The translations under genes were made by a program, and so were the position numbers. Positions 36,698 to 45,352 of a stretch of 64,000 nt of DNA are shown one piece after another; within the stretch, counting starts at the first letter, position 1; every line of letters starts with the position of its first letter. The notes under the pieces were generated by a model that worked only from the letters and a program-made list of their open reading frames with translations, had not been told where the DNA came from and ran no database searches. The stretch lies in contig JAJFFY010000007.1 in NCBI GenBank assembly GCA_021776415.1, positions 1-64,000 on the forward strand, given 5' to 3'. The stretch comes from Hyphococcus sp. (GTDB lineage Bacteria; Pseudomonadota; Alphaproteobacteria; Caulobacterales; Parvularculaceae).

Positions 36698-37048
36698 GGC
36701 GTCACCGCGGGCTCTCTCAGACACGATGATTTCCTATTAGGCGGGGGAGGGATTCCGGCGATCCAGGTTGCGCCGGAACAACGACTTGACGCTCGTGGGA
36801 GGCTTGGGCCGGCCCGCGAGGGCGGAGTCTCGTGCTGGACACCCCCCATTGATCTGGGCATTCGCCATATGGATGAAGGTCTTACTATTGAGGCCATTTA
36901 TCGGCTGCTCAAGGATGATGAGCGTTTACATTCCAGGAAGGACCTATGCCTGCTCCTACTATCGGTCCTGGCGAAGCTCCACAAAACCGCAAGCTACGGT
37001 CCTGACGTCGATACTGGCTTGGAGCAGGAATGTGCACGATCCTGTTAA
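36698..37048 (+). other. Unassigned open frame in tetR-receptor spacer, possible gene remnant
   Basis: Between tetR and the receptor lie 667 bases without a clear gene. One frame stays open for 117 codons after a TGA and encodes protein-like sequence (DDFLLGGGGIPAIQVAPEQRL, HMDEGLTIEAIYRLLKDDERL). The only in-frame ATG (36869) leaves 59 residues and has no ribosome-binding site. I do not recognise the family. It could be a decayed gene or chance. The rest of the spacer holds the second operator and no other signal I can support. Confidence 0.25.
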
Positions 37049-37064
37049 TTGGGTGTTAACATAC

Positions 37065-37080
37065 GTGATATAAATATCAC
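37065..37080. promoter_or_regulatory. Predicted TetR-family operator, site 2
   Basis: GTGATATAAATATCAC matches site 1 in 15 of 16 positions and is a palindrome except for the central pair. It lies 140 bases upstream of the TonB receptor ATG. The match suggests that the upstream TetR protein controls the receptor and probably the genes behind it. Confidence 0.55.
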
Positions 37081-37220
37081 TTAACTATGAAAAACATGGG
37101 TTTTTGCATCGCCTCACTGTTATAAAATTCGTTTCAGTGGAACACTCTGGTGGGATAATCCGTTCAGTTGCCGCACTTTGTGTGAGAGCAACGAAATCGA
37201 CGCTGGGAGGGTCAAGAAGA

Positions 37221-39659
37221 ATGAATAACCTGAAGAAAATCGTATGCGGCACTGCATCCGTAATTGCTGTCGCGGTTGCATCGAGCGCTGCGCTTGCTGC
37301 AGACGTCATCGTCGTCACTGCCACCAAGCGCGCAACAACGCTGCAGGAAACACCGGTCGCGGTTAGTGTTATTGGTGCTGACGATTTAAAAGATTCGCAG
37401 ATACGCGATGTTCGAGACCTGCAGCTTCTGGCGCCGTCTCTGACCGTGATCCAACAACAAACATCGTCCAACACTGTTTTTGCAATTCGCGGCATTGGCA
37501 CATCGGGCAACAATGCCGGGCTTGAGCCGTCAGTCGGCGTTTTTGTCGATGGCGTCTACCGCTCACGCCAGGGCGCAGCCATCAACGATTTTCCGACAGT
37601 GGAACGTATTGAGGTTTTGCGCGGGCCGCAAAGCACGCTCTATGGTCGCAACACACCCGCTGGCGTTATCAGCATCATCACCCAAAAGCCGGAATTTGAA
37701 GCTGGGGCCGATGCAGAAGTCACTTATGGAAATTTCAACAACGTTATCATGAAAGGCAGCGTGACCGGGCCGATAAGTGAGAATGTTGCAATCCGTATTT
37801 CTGGCAACGTCAACAAGCGTGACGGCTTTATCGATAATGTGGCTACTGGCGAAGATGTAAACGGCCGGGATCGCTGGGCTCTTCGCGGGCAGTTGTTAAT
37901 TGAACCATCGGACAGCGTCTCTATTCGGATTATAGGTGATTACAGTTCACTTGACGAAGAATGTTGTGCGGCGCCGTTCTTCGTGAATAATCCGACGAAT
38001 GCTTTCGTTCTTGGTACCTTGCTCGGCGCCAATATTTTGCCGGCGACGCCGTTTGAACGTGAAGTGGCGTTTGATGGCGGGCTTCGCACTGACCAGGAAA
38101 TATTTGGGTTTTCTGGTGAGGTTAATATCGATCTGGGCTATGCTGAGCTGACATCAATCACCGCCTATCGCGATTTTGATGAAACTTCTGATATCGACGC
38201 TGATTTTGTTGATATTGAGCTTTCCAGAGATAATCTAAACGCAGACGCTTACAACACCTTCACCCAAGAGTTACGTCTTGCATCCACCGGCGACAATCGT
38301 CTCGACTGGATGTTCGGCGCCTTCTATTTTAATCAGAACTTGATGCATGACCGTAGTTCGCCTTTTGGCGCCTTCCTTCGGCCGTTTGCTGATATCGCCT
38401 CTGGCGGCAACATCACCAATCTTGAAAATATTCTGATAGGCTTTGGTGCGGCGACGCCGGGTTCATTCCTGGCTGCCGGTGGTGGTCTGCAACAGGAGCT
38501 TTTCACGCAAGACGATGAAAGCATCGCTGTCTTTGGCACGCTTGATTACCACCTTACTGATAACCTCACTGCGACCGGCGGCATTCGCTGGGAATCAGAA
38601 ACCAAGGACGTCATCAGTGATGTTCAGGTCACAGGGCCGTTCCAGGCGCTGGATTTAACCAATGTCCCGCAGCTGCCGTTCTTACCGCCAGCATTCGGCG
38701 GCCCGCTTCCCGTTGGCGCCTTCGCCGCGCTTTCGCCATTTCAGTTCTTCCCTAATCCTTTCGTGAACTTCTCAGATTCACGTACGGATGACAAAACTTC
38801 CTACCTCGGTCGGCTCGCCTATGACGTGAGCGATAATCTCAGCGTCTATGGCAGCTACTCAACGGGGTTCAAATCCGGCGGGTTTAATTTGTCTTCCGGT
38901 TCATCGGTATCTACGGCAGATTTTGCGCCGGAAACAACAAGATCGTTTGAAATCGGCGCCAAAAGCAGCCTCTACGATGGGAGGATGACCGTAAACATCG
39001 CATTGTTCGACCAGAAAGTGACGGACTTCCAGGCGAATATTTTCAATGGCACATCTTTTGACCTGACCAATGCTGGTGAGAGAAAAATTAAAGGGTTTGA
39101 ATTTGAAACCGTAATCACTCCTCATGAGAATTTTATTCTTACTGGCGCGGTAACCTATCTTGACGCTGACTTTACGGAATTCCTACGTGGGTCTTGCGTC
39201 AGCTCCGGCTTTATTGACGATACCAATATCCCGCCCGAATTGCTGACATGTTCGCCAACTGTATCGGGCGCTGCAAATCCGGCATTTACAAACACCCGTG
39301 ACTTCAGCGGTCAGCCAGACTTGGGCGTCCCCAAAGTCAGCGCAGTGACCACGGCGACCTGGATTGTCCCCATGGGTACTTTGGAAGGTTATGTCCGCGG
39401 TGAATTTCAATACGGCGGCAAATTTAATGCTGGCGGCGACCAGAATCCTTTGAAACTTGTGTCGTCTCAAAGCATGCTTAACGCCAGCGTCGGCATCAGC
39501 AACCCAGACCAAGGCTGGCAACTCGTTGGCTGGATCAAAAACATCACTGATGAAGAATTTGCCCAAGGCATCTTCGACTCGGTGGCGCAACCGGGCAGCC
39601 TTAACGGCTATCCGAATGATCCACGCACCTACGGAGCGACTGTACGGCTCAGCTTCTAG
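37221..39659 (+). CDS. TonB-dependent outer-membrane receptor
   Basis: The 812-residue protein starts at ATG 37221. It has a signal peptide (about 1-27, ending AALAA), a TonB-box-like DVIVVTATKR, a plug domain (LQETPVAVSVIGADDL, IRGIGTSGNN, VFVDGVYRSR, VERIEVLRGPQSTLYGRN) and a 22-strand barrel with LSVYGSYSTGFKSGG and a terminal Phe (TVRLSF). The type resembles the large receptor families of oligotrophic Alphaproteobacteria that import carbohydrates or aromatic compounds. The substrate is not predictable. A strong terminator follows, so the permease gene probably has a second promoter or gets read-through. Confidence 0.93.
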   Translation: MNNLKKIVCGTASVIAVAVASSAALAADVIVVTATKRATTLQETPVAVSVIGADDLKDSQIRDVRDLQLLAPSLTVIQQQTSSNTVFAIRGIGTSGNNAGLEPSVGVFVDGVYRSRQGAAINDFPTVERIEVLRGPQSTLYGRNTPAGVISIITQKPEFEAGADAEVTYGNFNNVIMKGSVTGPISENVAIRISGNVNKRDGFIDNVATGEDVNGRDRWALRGQLLIEPSDSVSIRIIGDYSSLDEECCAAPFFVNNPTNAFVLGTLLGANILPATPFEREVAFDGGLRTDQEIFGFSGEVNIDLGYAELTSITAYRDFDETSDIDADFVDIELSRDNLNADAYNTFTQELRLASTGDNRLDWMFGAFYFNQNLMHDRSSPFGAFLRPFADIASGGNITNLENILIGFGAATPGSFLAAGGGLQQELFTQDDESIAVFGTLDYHLTDNLTATGGIRWESETKDVISDVQVTGPFQALDLTNVPQLPFLPPAFGGPLPVGAFAALSPFQFFPNPFVNFSDSRTDDKTSYLGRLAYDVSDNLSVYGSYSTGFKSGGFNLSSGSSVSTADFAPETTRSFEIGAKSSLYDGRMTVNIALFDQKVTDFQANIFNGTSFDLTNAGERKIKGFEFETVITPHENFILTGAVTYLDADFTEFLRGSCVSSGFIDDTNIPPELLTCSPTVSGAANPAFTNTRDFSGQPDLGVPKVSAVTTATWIVPMGTLEGYVRGEFQYGGKFNAGGDQNPLKLVSSQSMLNASVGISNPDQGWQLVGWIKNITDEEFAQGIFDSVAQPGSLNGYPNDPRTYGATVRLSF

Positions 39660-39726
39660 GAGTTCTTCTACCCCTGCAGAATTATCTGTAGGGGAAGGTC
39701 GTTTGTTGCTTATTTTTGACAATATT

Positions 39727-39756
39727 AAGGCCGCGCCAATTGGCGCGGCCTTTTTT
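39727..39756 (+). terminator. Strong rho-independent terminator after the receptor gene
   Basis: A perfect 26-base palindrome (AAGGCCGCGCCAA paired with TTGGCGCGGCCTT, 39727-39752) runs into six T residues (39751-39756). It is the best terminator in the window. A weaker stem CCCCTGCAG/CTGTAGGGG lies just before it, and GTATCG/CGATAC just after. The rest of the 39757-39883 spacer has no copy of the TetR palindrome. Confidence 0.85.
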
Positions 39757-39883
39757 CTGTAGGTATCGTTATGCCGATACACAGCCTATTTCCGAGCTTG
39801 TTGCGACACATGTAATAACCGTGTGACGCGATTAGCAATCATCGTTAGGGTTGTCATGACTGGCAGCCAGCACAGGTACATAC

Positions 39884-41383
39884 ATGTCGGAAAATACAAG
39901 CGGCGGCGTTGTCTATGCGCGGCCTGATGAGGGGTATTTCGAACGGCGCGGCCTGAAACGCTATGCTGGCGTGTGGTCGCTTTGGGCGCTGGGTGTTGGC
40001 GCTGTCATTTCGGGGCATTTCTCGGGCTGGAATCTTGGCCTTGGTGTCGGTGGCTGGGGCGGCATGTTCGTCGCCACAATCATCATTATGACGATGTATT
40101 TGGGGCTGACATTTTCCATCGCGGAAATGAGCCCGGCCTTACCGCATACGGGCGGCGCATATTCTTTCGCCAGAACCGCCATGGGCCCCTGGGGCGGGTT
40201 TGTGACGGGGCTTGCGGAGAATGTTGAGTTCATTCTCACGCCGGCGGTGATCGTGTTTTTTATCTCGTCTTATCTCTCCGGAATATTTGAAACACCGGAC
40301 AGTGTTTTGCCAGTCTATTGGTTCTTGGGCTATGCGGTATTCGTGACGCTGAATATCGTCGGTGTTGAGTTATCCTTCCGTGTGACCTTGCTAGTCACGC
40401 TGGCGGCGCTGACCTGCTTGATCGTGTTCTGGTTTTCAGCCTTGCCGAATATAGATTTCAACGCATGGGCGCTTGATATCGGCGCCGACGGAGAAAAGCT
40501 GGAGGGTGGCGGTGGTCCGTTCCTGCCATTTGGGTTTTCCGGCGCGCTCGCGGCTTTGCCGTTTGCGGTCTGGTTATTTCTGGCGATTGAACAATTGCCG
40601 TTGGCGGCGGAGGAATCGGTTGACCCAAAACGCGATATGCCGCGAGGGATAATAGCGGGCATGGTCACGCTCATCATTTCTGCGTTCGCAATCTTGTTTT
40701 TGAACGCCAGCGTCATCGGGGTTGGCTCACATGCGCTTGGTCAGTCGGGCGAGCCGTTGCTGGATGGCTTCCGCGCGATCTATGGTGGGAGCACCGCAAA
40801 GTTGCTCGCCCTAGTGGCGGTTATCGGGTTGGTCGCGTCTTTCCACACAATTATTTTCGCCAAAGGTCGGCAGATTTATTCTCTTTCACGCGCCGGGTAT
40901 TTCCCGCAATTTTTGTCGCTTACCCATGGCAAGCGTAAAACGCCCTATGTGGCGATGATTTTTGGGTCAGCCGTTGGCCTCACCGTGATGATGACGGTAT
41001 GGCTACTGGCTGGCACGGCGCGCGGGGAAAGCATCATCGGCGGAACATTGTTAAACATGGCTGTTTTCGGTGCGATGTTTTCTTATGTTTTGCAAGCAGC
41101 CTCATTCCTACTGCTTCGTAAAAACATACCAGATATGGATAGACCTTTTCGTAGCCCACTCGGCCCATTGGGTGCGTGGACGACGATACTGATCGCTCTG
41201 CTCACGTTATATTATCAGCTCAGCGACCCCACTTATCGCGTCGGCGTATTTGCCGTTGCGGGGTGGTTTGCGGTCGGCATCACTTATTTTGCCGCCCATG
41301 GCAGACGCCATCTTGTTTTGTCGCCAGAAGAACAGTTCGCAATGGATCAGCGGTCAACATCAAAACAATCAACTCACGGATAA
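39884..41383 (+). CDS. APC-family permease, ethanolamine permease type
   Basis: The 499-residue protein has 12 membrane helices. The pattern LWALGVGAVISGHFSGWNLGLG near residue 30-51, HTGGAYSFARTAMGPWGGFVTGLAEN and the AAEESVDPKRDMPRG loop are close to the ethanolamine permease (Eat) branch of the APC superfamily, which exchanges or co-transports ethanolamine and related amines. The exact substrate is inferred. The next gene, a glutamine-synthetase-like ligase, starts 5 bases after the stop. Confidence 0.78.
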   Translation: MSENTSGGVVYARPDEGYFERRGLKRYAGVWSLWALGVGAVISGHFSGWNLGLGVGGWGGMFVATIIIMTMYLGLTFSIAEMSPALPHTGGAYSFARTAMGPWGGFVTGLAENVEFILTPAVIVFFISSYLSGIFETPDSVLPVYWFLGYAVFVTLNIVGVELSFRVTLLVTLAALTCLIVFWFSALPNIDFNAWALDIGADGEKLEGGGGPFLPFGFSGALAALPFAVWLFLAIEQLPLAAEESVDPKRDMPRGIIAGMVTLIISAFAILFLNASVIGVGSHALGQSGEPLLDGFRAIYGGSTAKLLALVAVIGLVASFHTIIFAKGRQIYSLSRAGYFPQFLSLTHGKRKTPYVAMIFGSAVGLTVMMTVWLLAGTARGESIIGGTLLNMAVFGAMFSYVLQAASFLLLRKNIPDMDRPFRSPLGPLGAWTTILIALLTLYYQLSDPTYRVGVFAVAGWFAVGITYFAAHGRRHLVLSPEEQFAMDQRSTSKQSTHG

Positions 41384-41388
41384 ATCTG

Positions 41389-42756
41389 ATGAAGGGTCTT
41401 CTTTCCCTAGATGCGTTACGAGACGAGGTTCGTAAAGAACGCATTGATACGGTTCTCGTTTGCTTCCCAGATATGCAAGGGCGGCTTATGGGTAAGCGTT
41501 TTCACGCGGAATTCTTTATCGATGGCGGGTATGAGGAAACCCATGCATGCGATTATCTTCTCGCCAATGATATGGAAATGGAGCTTGTGCCCGGCTATGA
41601 GGCGGCGGGTTGGGATAAGGGTTATGGCGATTTTATTTTAAAGCCTGACCTTTCCACGCTTCGCATCACGCCCTGGCTTGAAGGAACGGCGCTGGTTCTG
41701 TGCGATATTCTGGACCACTCCGGCAAGCCAGCGCCGATCAGTCCGCGCGCAATGCTTAAAAGCCAGCTTGCGCGGCTGGAGGCGATGGGCATGACGGCGA
41801 TGACTGCTTCTGAGCTTGAATTTTATTTGTTTCATGAAACTTATGGGTCAGCTGCGGATAAATACTTTCAAGACCTCAAACCAAGCGGCGCCTTCATTGA
41901 AGATTATCATATTCTACAAACATCCAAAGAAGAGTCCGTGCTGCGCGCCATGCGCAATGGCATGCAAGGCGCCGGCATTCCGGTTGAAAATTCCAAAGGT
42001 GAATGGGGTCCTGGACAGCAGGAGTTGAATGTTCGGTATGCGGATGCACTGACCATGGCCGATCGCCACGTCATCATGAAGAACGGTATGAAAGAAATAG
42101 CCCACAGCCATAATCGGGCCATCACCTTCATGGCAAAGTGGAAGCATGAGCTTGCCGGCAATAGTTGTCACATTCACATGTCGTTGTGGGATAAGGGCGT
42201 CAAGAAGCCGTTGTTCTATGATGAAACCGCTGAATACGGAATGTCGGACTTAATGCGGCAGTTCATGGCGGGCCTTTTAACCCATGGTGAAGCGATCACG
42301 TATTTTCTGGCGCCTTTCATCAACTCCTATAAACGGTTTCAGGCGGGCACATTTGCGCCGACGCGTCTGGTGTGGTCACGCGACAATCGTACGGCTGGCT
42401 TTCGTTTATGCGGAGAAGCAACAAAGGCGATACGCTGTGAATGCCGAGTGGGCGGGGGTGATCTAAATCCTTACTTGGCGAAGGCCGCGCTCCTCGCCGC
42501 AGGCATTGACGGTGTTGAAAAGAAAATGACTTTAGCTCCGGGCTTTATCGGTGACGCCTATGGCGACGAAAGCCTGCGCGCCGTGCCCATAACTTTGCGC
42601 GCCGCGACCGAGGCGCTTGACCGATCGGACATGCTGCGCGCCGCTTTTGGAGATGGGGTCATTAATCACTATGTGCACGCAGCAAAATGGGAGCAGTCAG
42701 AGTATGACCGGTGCGTCACTGATTGGGAGTTGAAGCGTGGATTTGAACGCTCATAA
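41389..42756 (+). CDS. Glutamine-synthetase-family ligase (gamma-glutamylamide synthetase type)
   Basis: The 455-residue protein has the GS fold with metal and ATP sites: MTASELEFYLF, WGPGQQELNVRYADAL, GNSCHIHMSLW, NSYKRFQAGTFAPTRLVW, CECRVGGGDLNPYLAKAA. Its beginning (ERIDTVLVCFPDMQGRLMGKRF) is that of PuuA/IpuC/GlnA4-like enzymes that join glutamate to primary amines, and not of nitrogen-assimilating GlnA. The adenylylation-loop Tyr of GlnA is not evident. Placed directly after an ethanolamine-type permease, it probably makes a gamma-glutamylamide from the imported amine. ATG 41389 is chosen because upstream residues lie in the permease. Confidence 0.82.
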   Translation: MKGLLSLDALRDEVRKERIDTVLVCFPDMQGRLMGKRFHAEFFIDGGYEETHACDYLLANDMEMELVPGYEAAGWDKGYGDFILKPDLSTLRITPWLEGTALVLCDILDHSGKPAPISPRAMLKSQLARLEAMGMTAMTASELEFYLFHETYGSAADKYFQDLKPSGAFIEDYHILQTSKEESVLRAMRNGMQGAGIPVENSKGEWGPGQQELNVRYADALTMADRHVIMKNGMKEIAHSHNRAITFMAKWKHELAGNSCHIHMSLWDKGVKKPLFYDETAEYGMSDLMRQFMAGLLTHGEAITYFLAPFINSYKRFQAGTFAPTRLVWSRDNRTAGFRLCGEATKAIRCECRVGGGDLNPYLAKAALLAAGIDGVEKKMTLAPGFIGDAYGDESLRAVPITLRAATEALDRSDMLRAAFGDGVINHYVHAAKWEQSEYDRCVTDWELKRGFERS

Positions 42757-42768
42757 CGGGCGCGCGGT

Positions 42769-44160
42769 ATGACAGAGACGATACAGTGCATATCACCGAT
42801 TGACGGCTCGACCTTTTTTGAACGGCCCGTTGCGAGTGGCAAGGAGATAGCGGCTGCGCTGGATGCGGCACGTAATGCCCAAGCCGACTGGTCTGCATTT
42901 TCAATTGCCGAACGTGCGCAATATTGCACTTCTATTGTCGATAATGTGCTTGCCATGGAAGCGGAGATCACGCCTGAACTTGCATGGCAAATGGGGCGTC
43001 CTATCCGGTTCGGCGCTGGAGAATTGCGCGGCTTTGAGGAGCGCGCACGTCACATGATTGCGATTGCCGAGGAGGCGCTGGCACCGGTTGAGCCAACACC
43101 CATGGACGGCGTTTGCCGTTTCATTCAACGTATTCCCATGGGCGTTGTTTTTATTATCGCCCCGTGGAATTACCCCTATCTCACAGCGGTAAATTCGCTG
43201 ATCCCGGCATTGATGGCGGGTAATGCCGTCATTTTAAAACACGCTGCGCAAACCCTTGGTGTAGGTGAACGGTTGCAAATAGCTTGTGATAAGGCAGACT
43301 TGCCAAAGGGCGTATTTAAAAACCTTTTCCTCACTCACGATCAAGCTGCGGTGATGATCGCCAGCAACAAAATCGATCAGGTGAATTTTACCGGCTCGGT
43401 CACGGGCGGTAGGGAGATTTCTACGGCTGCGGCGAAAACATTTATGGGCGTTGGGCTGGAGCTGGGCGGCAAGGACCCCGCTTATGTGCGAGAGGATGCC
43501 GACCTTGACCATGCGGTCGAAAGCCTTGTCGATGGCGCCTATTTCAATTCAGGCCAAAGCTGTTGTGGGATTGAACGCATCTATGTGAGTGATAAAATCT
43601 ATCAGGATTTCGTCGATGGTTTTGTAGAGCTCACGCGGGCTTATGTTTTGGGCAACCCGCTTGAGGGGGCGACCACCCTTGGGCCGATGTTGAAGCCAGC
43701 TGCGGCTGATTTTGTGCGTGGGCAAATCAACATAGCGGTGGATTTCGGCGCGCGCGCACTGATTAATGCAAAGGATTTCAAACTGGACGCTCCGGGCTCA
43801 TCCTATATGGCGCCGCAGGCGTTGATCGATGTCGACCATTCCATGGCGGTGATGATGGAAGAATCGTTCGGGCCGGTCGTCGGGATCATGAAAGTGCGCG
43901 ACGACAACGAGGCTGTTCGGTTGATGAACGATAGCGACTATGGGTTGAGTGCTTCCATCTGGACGGCTGACCTCGGCTGTGCGCAAAATCTTGGCGGCCA
44001 GATTGAAACCGGGACAGTTTTTATGAATCGTTGCGACTATCTTGATCCGACGCTTGCATGGACCGGCGTTAAAAATACTGGGCGCGGCGCGACACTGTCG
44101 CATATCGGCTATCATACACTCACGCGGCCAAAATCTTTTCACCTGAAACACCAAATCTAA
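42769..44160 (+). CDS. NAD(P)-dependent aldehyde dehydrogenase
   Basis: The 463-residue enzyme has the ALDH catalytic set: APWNYPY near residue 131, FTGSVTGGR, Glu231 in LELGGKDP, Cys265 in NSGQSCCGIER, and EESFGPVVGI. It oxidises an aldehyde to the acid. By context the substrate is an aldehyde formed by the downstream alcohol dehydrogenase or by amine removal. It starts 12 bases after the ligase gene and ends 12 before the alcohol dehydrogenase, in one operon. Confidence 0.92.
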   Translation: MTETIQCISPIDGSTFFERPVASGKEIAAALDAARNAQADWSAFSIAERAQYCTSIVDNVLAMEAEITPELAWQMGRPIRFGAGELRGFEERARHMIAIAEEALAPVEPTPMDGVCRFIQRIPMGVVFIIAPWNYPYLTAVNSLIPALMAGNAVILKHAAQTLGVGERLQIACDKADLPKGVFKNLFLTHDQAAVMIASNKIDQVNFTGSVTGGREISTAAAKTFMGVGLELGGKDPAYVREDADLDHAVESLVDGAYFNSGQSCCGIERIYVSDKIYQDFVDGFVELTRAYVLGNPLEGATTLGPMLKPAAADFVRGQINIAVDFGARALINAKDFKLDAPGSSYMAPQALIDVDHSMAVMMEESFGPVVGIMKVRDDNEAVRLMNDSDYGLSASIWTADLGCAQNLGGQIETGTVFMNRCDYLDPTLAWTGVKNTGRGATLSHIGYHTLTRPKSFHLKHQI

Positions 44161-44172
44161 AGGGCGCTGACC

Positions 44173-45330
44173 ATGCAGATGTGTGCTGACTGGAGTTATC
44201 CAACATCTATTCGCTTCGGCGCAGGTCGCATCAATGAGCTTGCGGATGTTTGCGCGAGTGCCGGCATGCGCCGGCCCTTGCTGGTGACGGACCCCGTGCT
44301 TGCGACGTTTCCAATGATTGAGGATGCCTTGTCGCAATGTCGCGCGGCGGGATTGGGCGTTGCACTCTTCTCGAACCTTAAGCCAAATCCGACCGGCGCG
44401 AATGTCGAGGCCGGCGCCAAAATATTCCGCGAAGGCGGACATGACGGCGTCATCGCCTTTGGCGGCGGCAGTGCAATTGATTGCGGCAAGGCGATTGCGT
44501 TTCTGCATGGTCAATCGCGCCCGCTCTGGGACTATGAAGATGTCGATGATTGGTGGAGCCGCGCTGACAGCGATGCGATTGCGCCGGTGATTGCCGTGCC
44601 GACGACGGCGGGAACGGGGTCAGAGGTCGGTCGTGCATCCGTTATCGTTAAGGAAACAACTCTTGAGAAGAAAATCATCTTTCACCCCCGGATGATGCCG
44701 GCAGGCGTGATTTGTGATCCGCAACTGACCGTTGGAATGCCGCCGGTTCTGACGGCTGGTGTGGGGCTTGATGCGTTTGCCCATTGCCTGGAGGCTTATT
44801 GCGCCCCAACATTTCATCCGCAGTCGGAAGGAATCGCACTTGAAGGCATGCGATTGGTCAAAGATGCGCTTGGCGATGCTGTGAAAGACGGCACAGACAT
44901 AAAGGCTCGTGCGAAAATGCTTGCAGCGGCGTCCATGGGCGCTGTCGCTTTTCAAAAAGGGCTTGGCGCCATTCATTCCCTGTCGCATCCTATTGGCGCC
45001 ATTTATGACACCCATCATGGCATGACAAACGCCGTGATCATGCCTTATGTGCTGGCTTTTAACCGCGATGCGATCGAGGAAAAGATTGAGCGGTTATCGG
45101 CCTTCTTAGGGATAGAGAGAAATTTTGATGCGCTGATGAAATGGCTGATCGACATCAGATCAGAAATACACGTTCCACATACATTAAAAGAATTTGGAGT
45201 TGATGATGCGCAAGTGCAGAAGGTTTCCGAAATGGCTGCCATTGATCCAACTGCTGCGACGAACCCAATAAAGCTCGACGCAACGGCTGCCCGTGAAATC
45301 TTTGAAGCCGCCTATACGGGAAGGCTGTAG
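44173..45330 (+). CDS. Iron-containing alcohol dehydrogenase
   Basis: The 385-residue type III alcohol dehydrogenase has the NAD-binding GGGSAIDCGKA and PTTAGTGSEV. Metal ligands are carried by VGLDAFAHCLEAY (Asp, His) and IHSLSHPIGAIYDTHHGMTN (two His). It interconverts an alcohol and an aldehyde. With the GS-like ligase and ALDH it would oxidise the free hydroxyl of a gamma-glutamyl amino-alcohol. It is the last gene of the operon and converges on the transporter operon with a 22-base gap. Confidence 0.92.
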   Translation: MQMCADWSYPTSIRFGAGRINELADVCASAGMRRPLLVTDPVLATFPMIEDALSQCRAAGLGVALFSNLKPNPTGANVEAGAKIFREGGHDGVIAFGGGSAIDCGKAIAFLHGQSRPLWDYEDVDDWWSRADSDAIAPVIAVPTTAGTGSEVGRASVIVKETTLEKKIIFHPRMMPAGVICDPQLTVGMPPVLTAGVGLDAFAHCLEAYCAPTFHPQSEGIALEGMRLVKDALGDAVKDGTDIKARAKMLAAASMGAVAFQKGLGAIHSLSHPIGAIYDTHHGMTNAVIMPYVLAFNRDAIEEKIERLSAFLGIERNFDALMKWLIDIRSEIHVPHTLKEFGVDDAQVQKVSEMAAIDPTAATNPIKLDATAAREIFEAAYTGRL

Positions 45331-45352
45331 TGGTGGAGATCTAATTGCTGCT

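Noticed and set aside
36292-36897. A 201-codon minus-strand frame
   Set aside because: It overlaps the 3' part of tetR in antisense and has no ribosome-binding site or recognisable motif.
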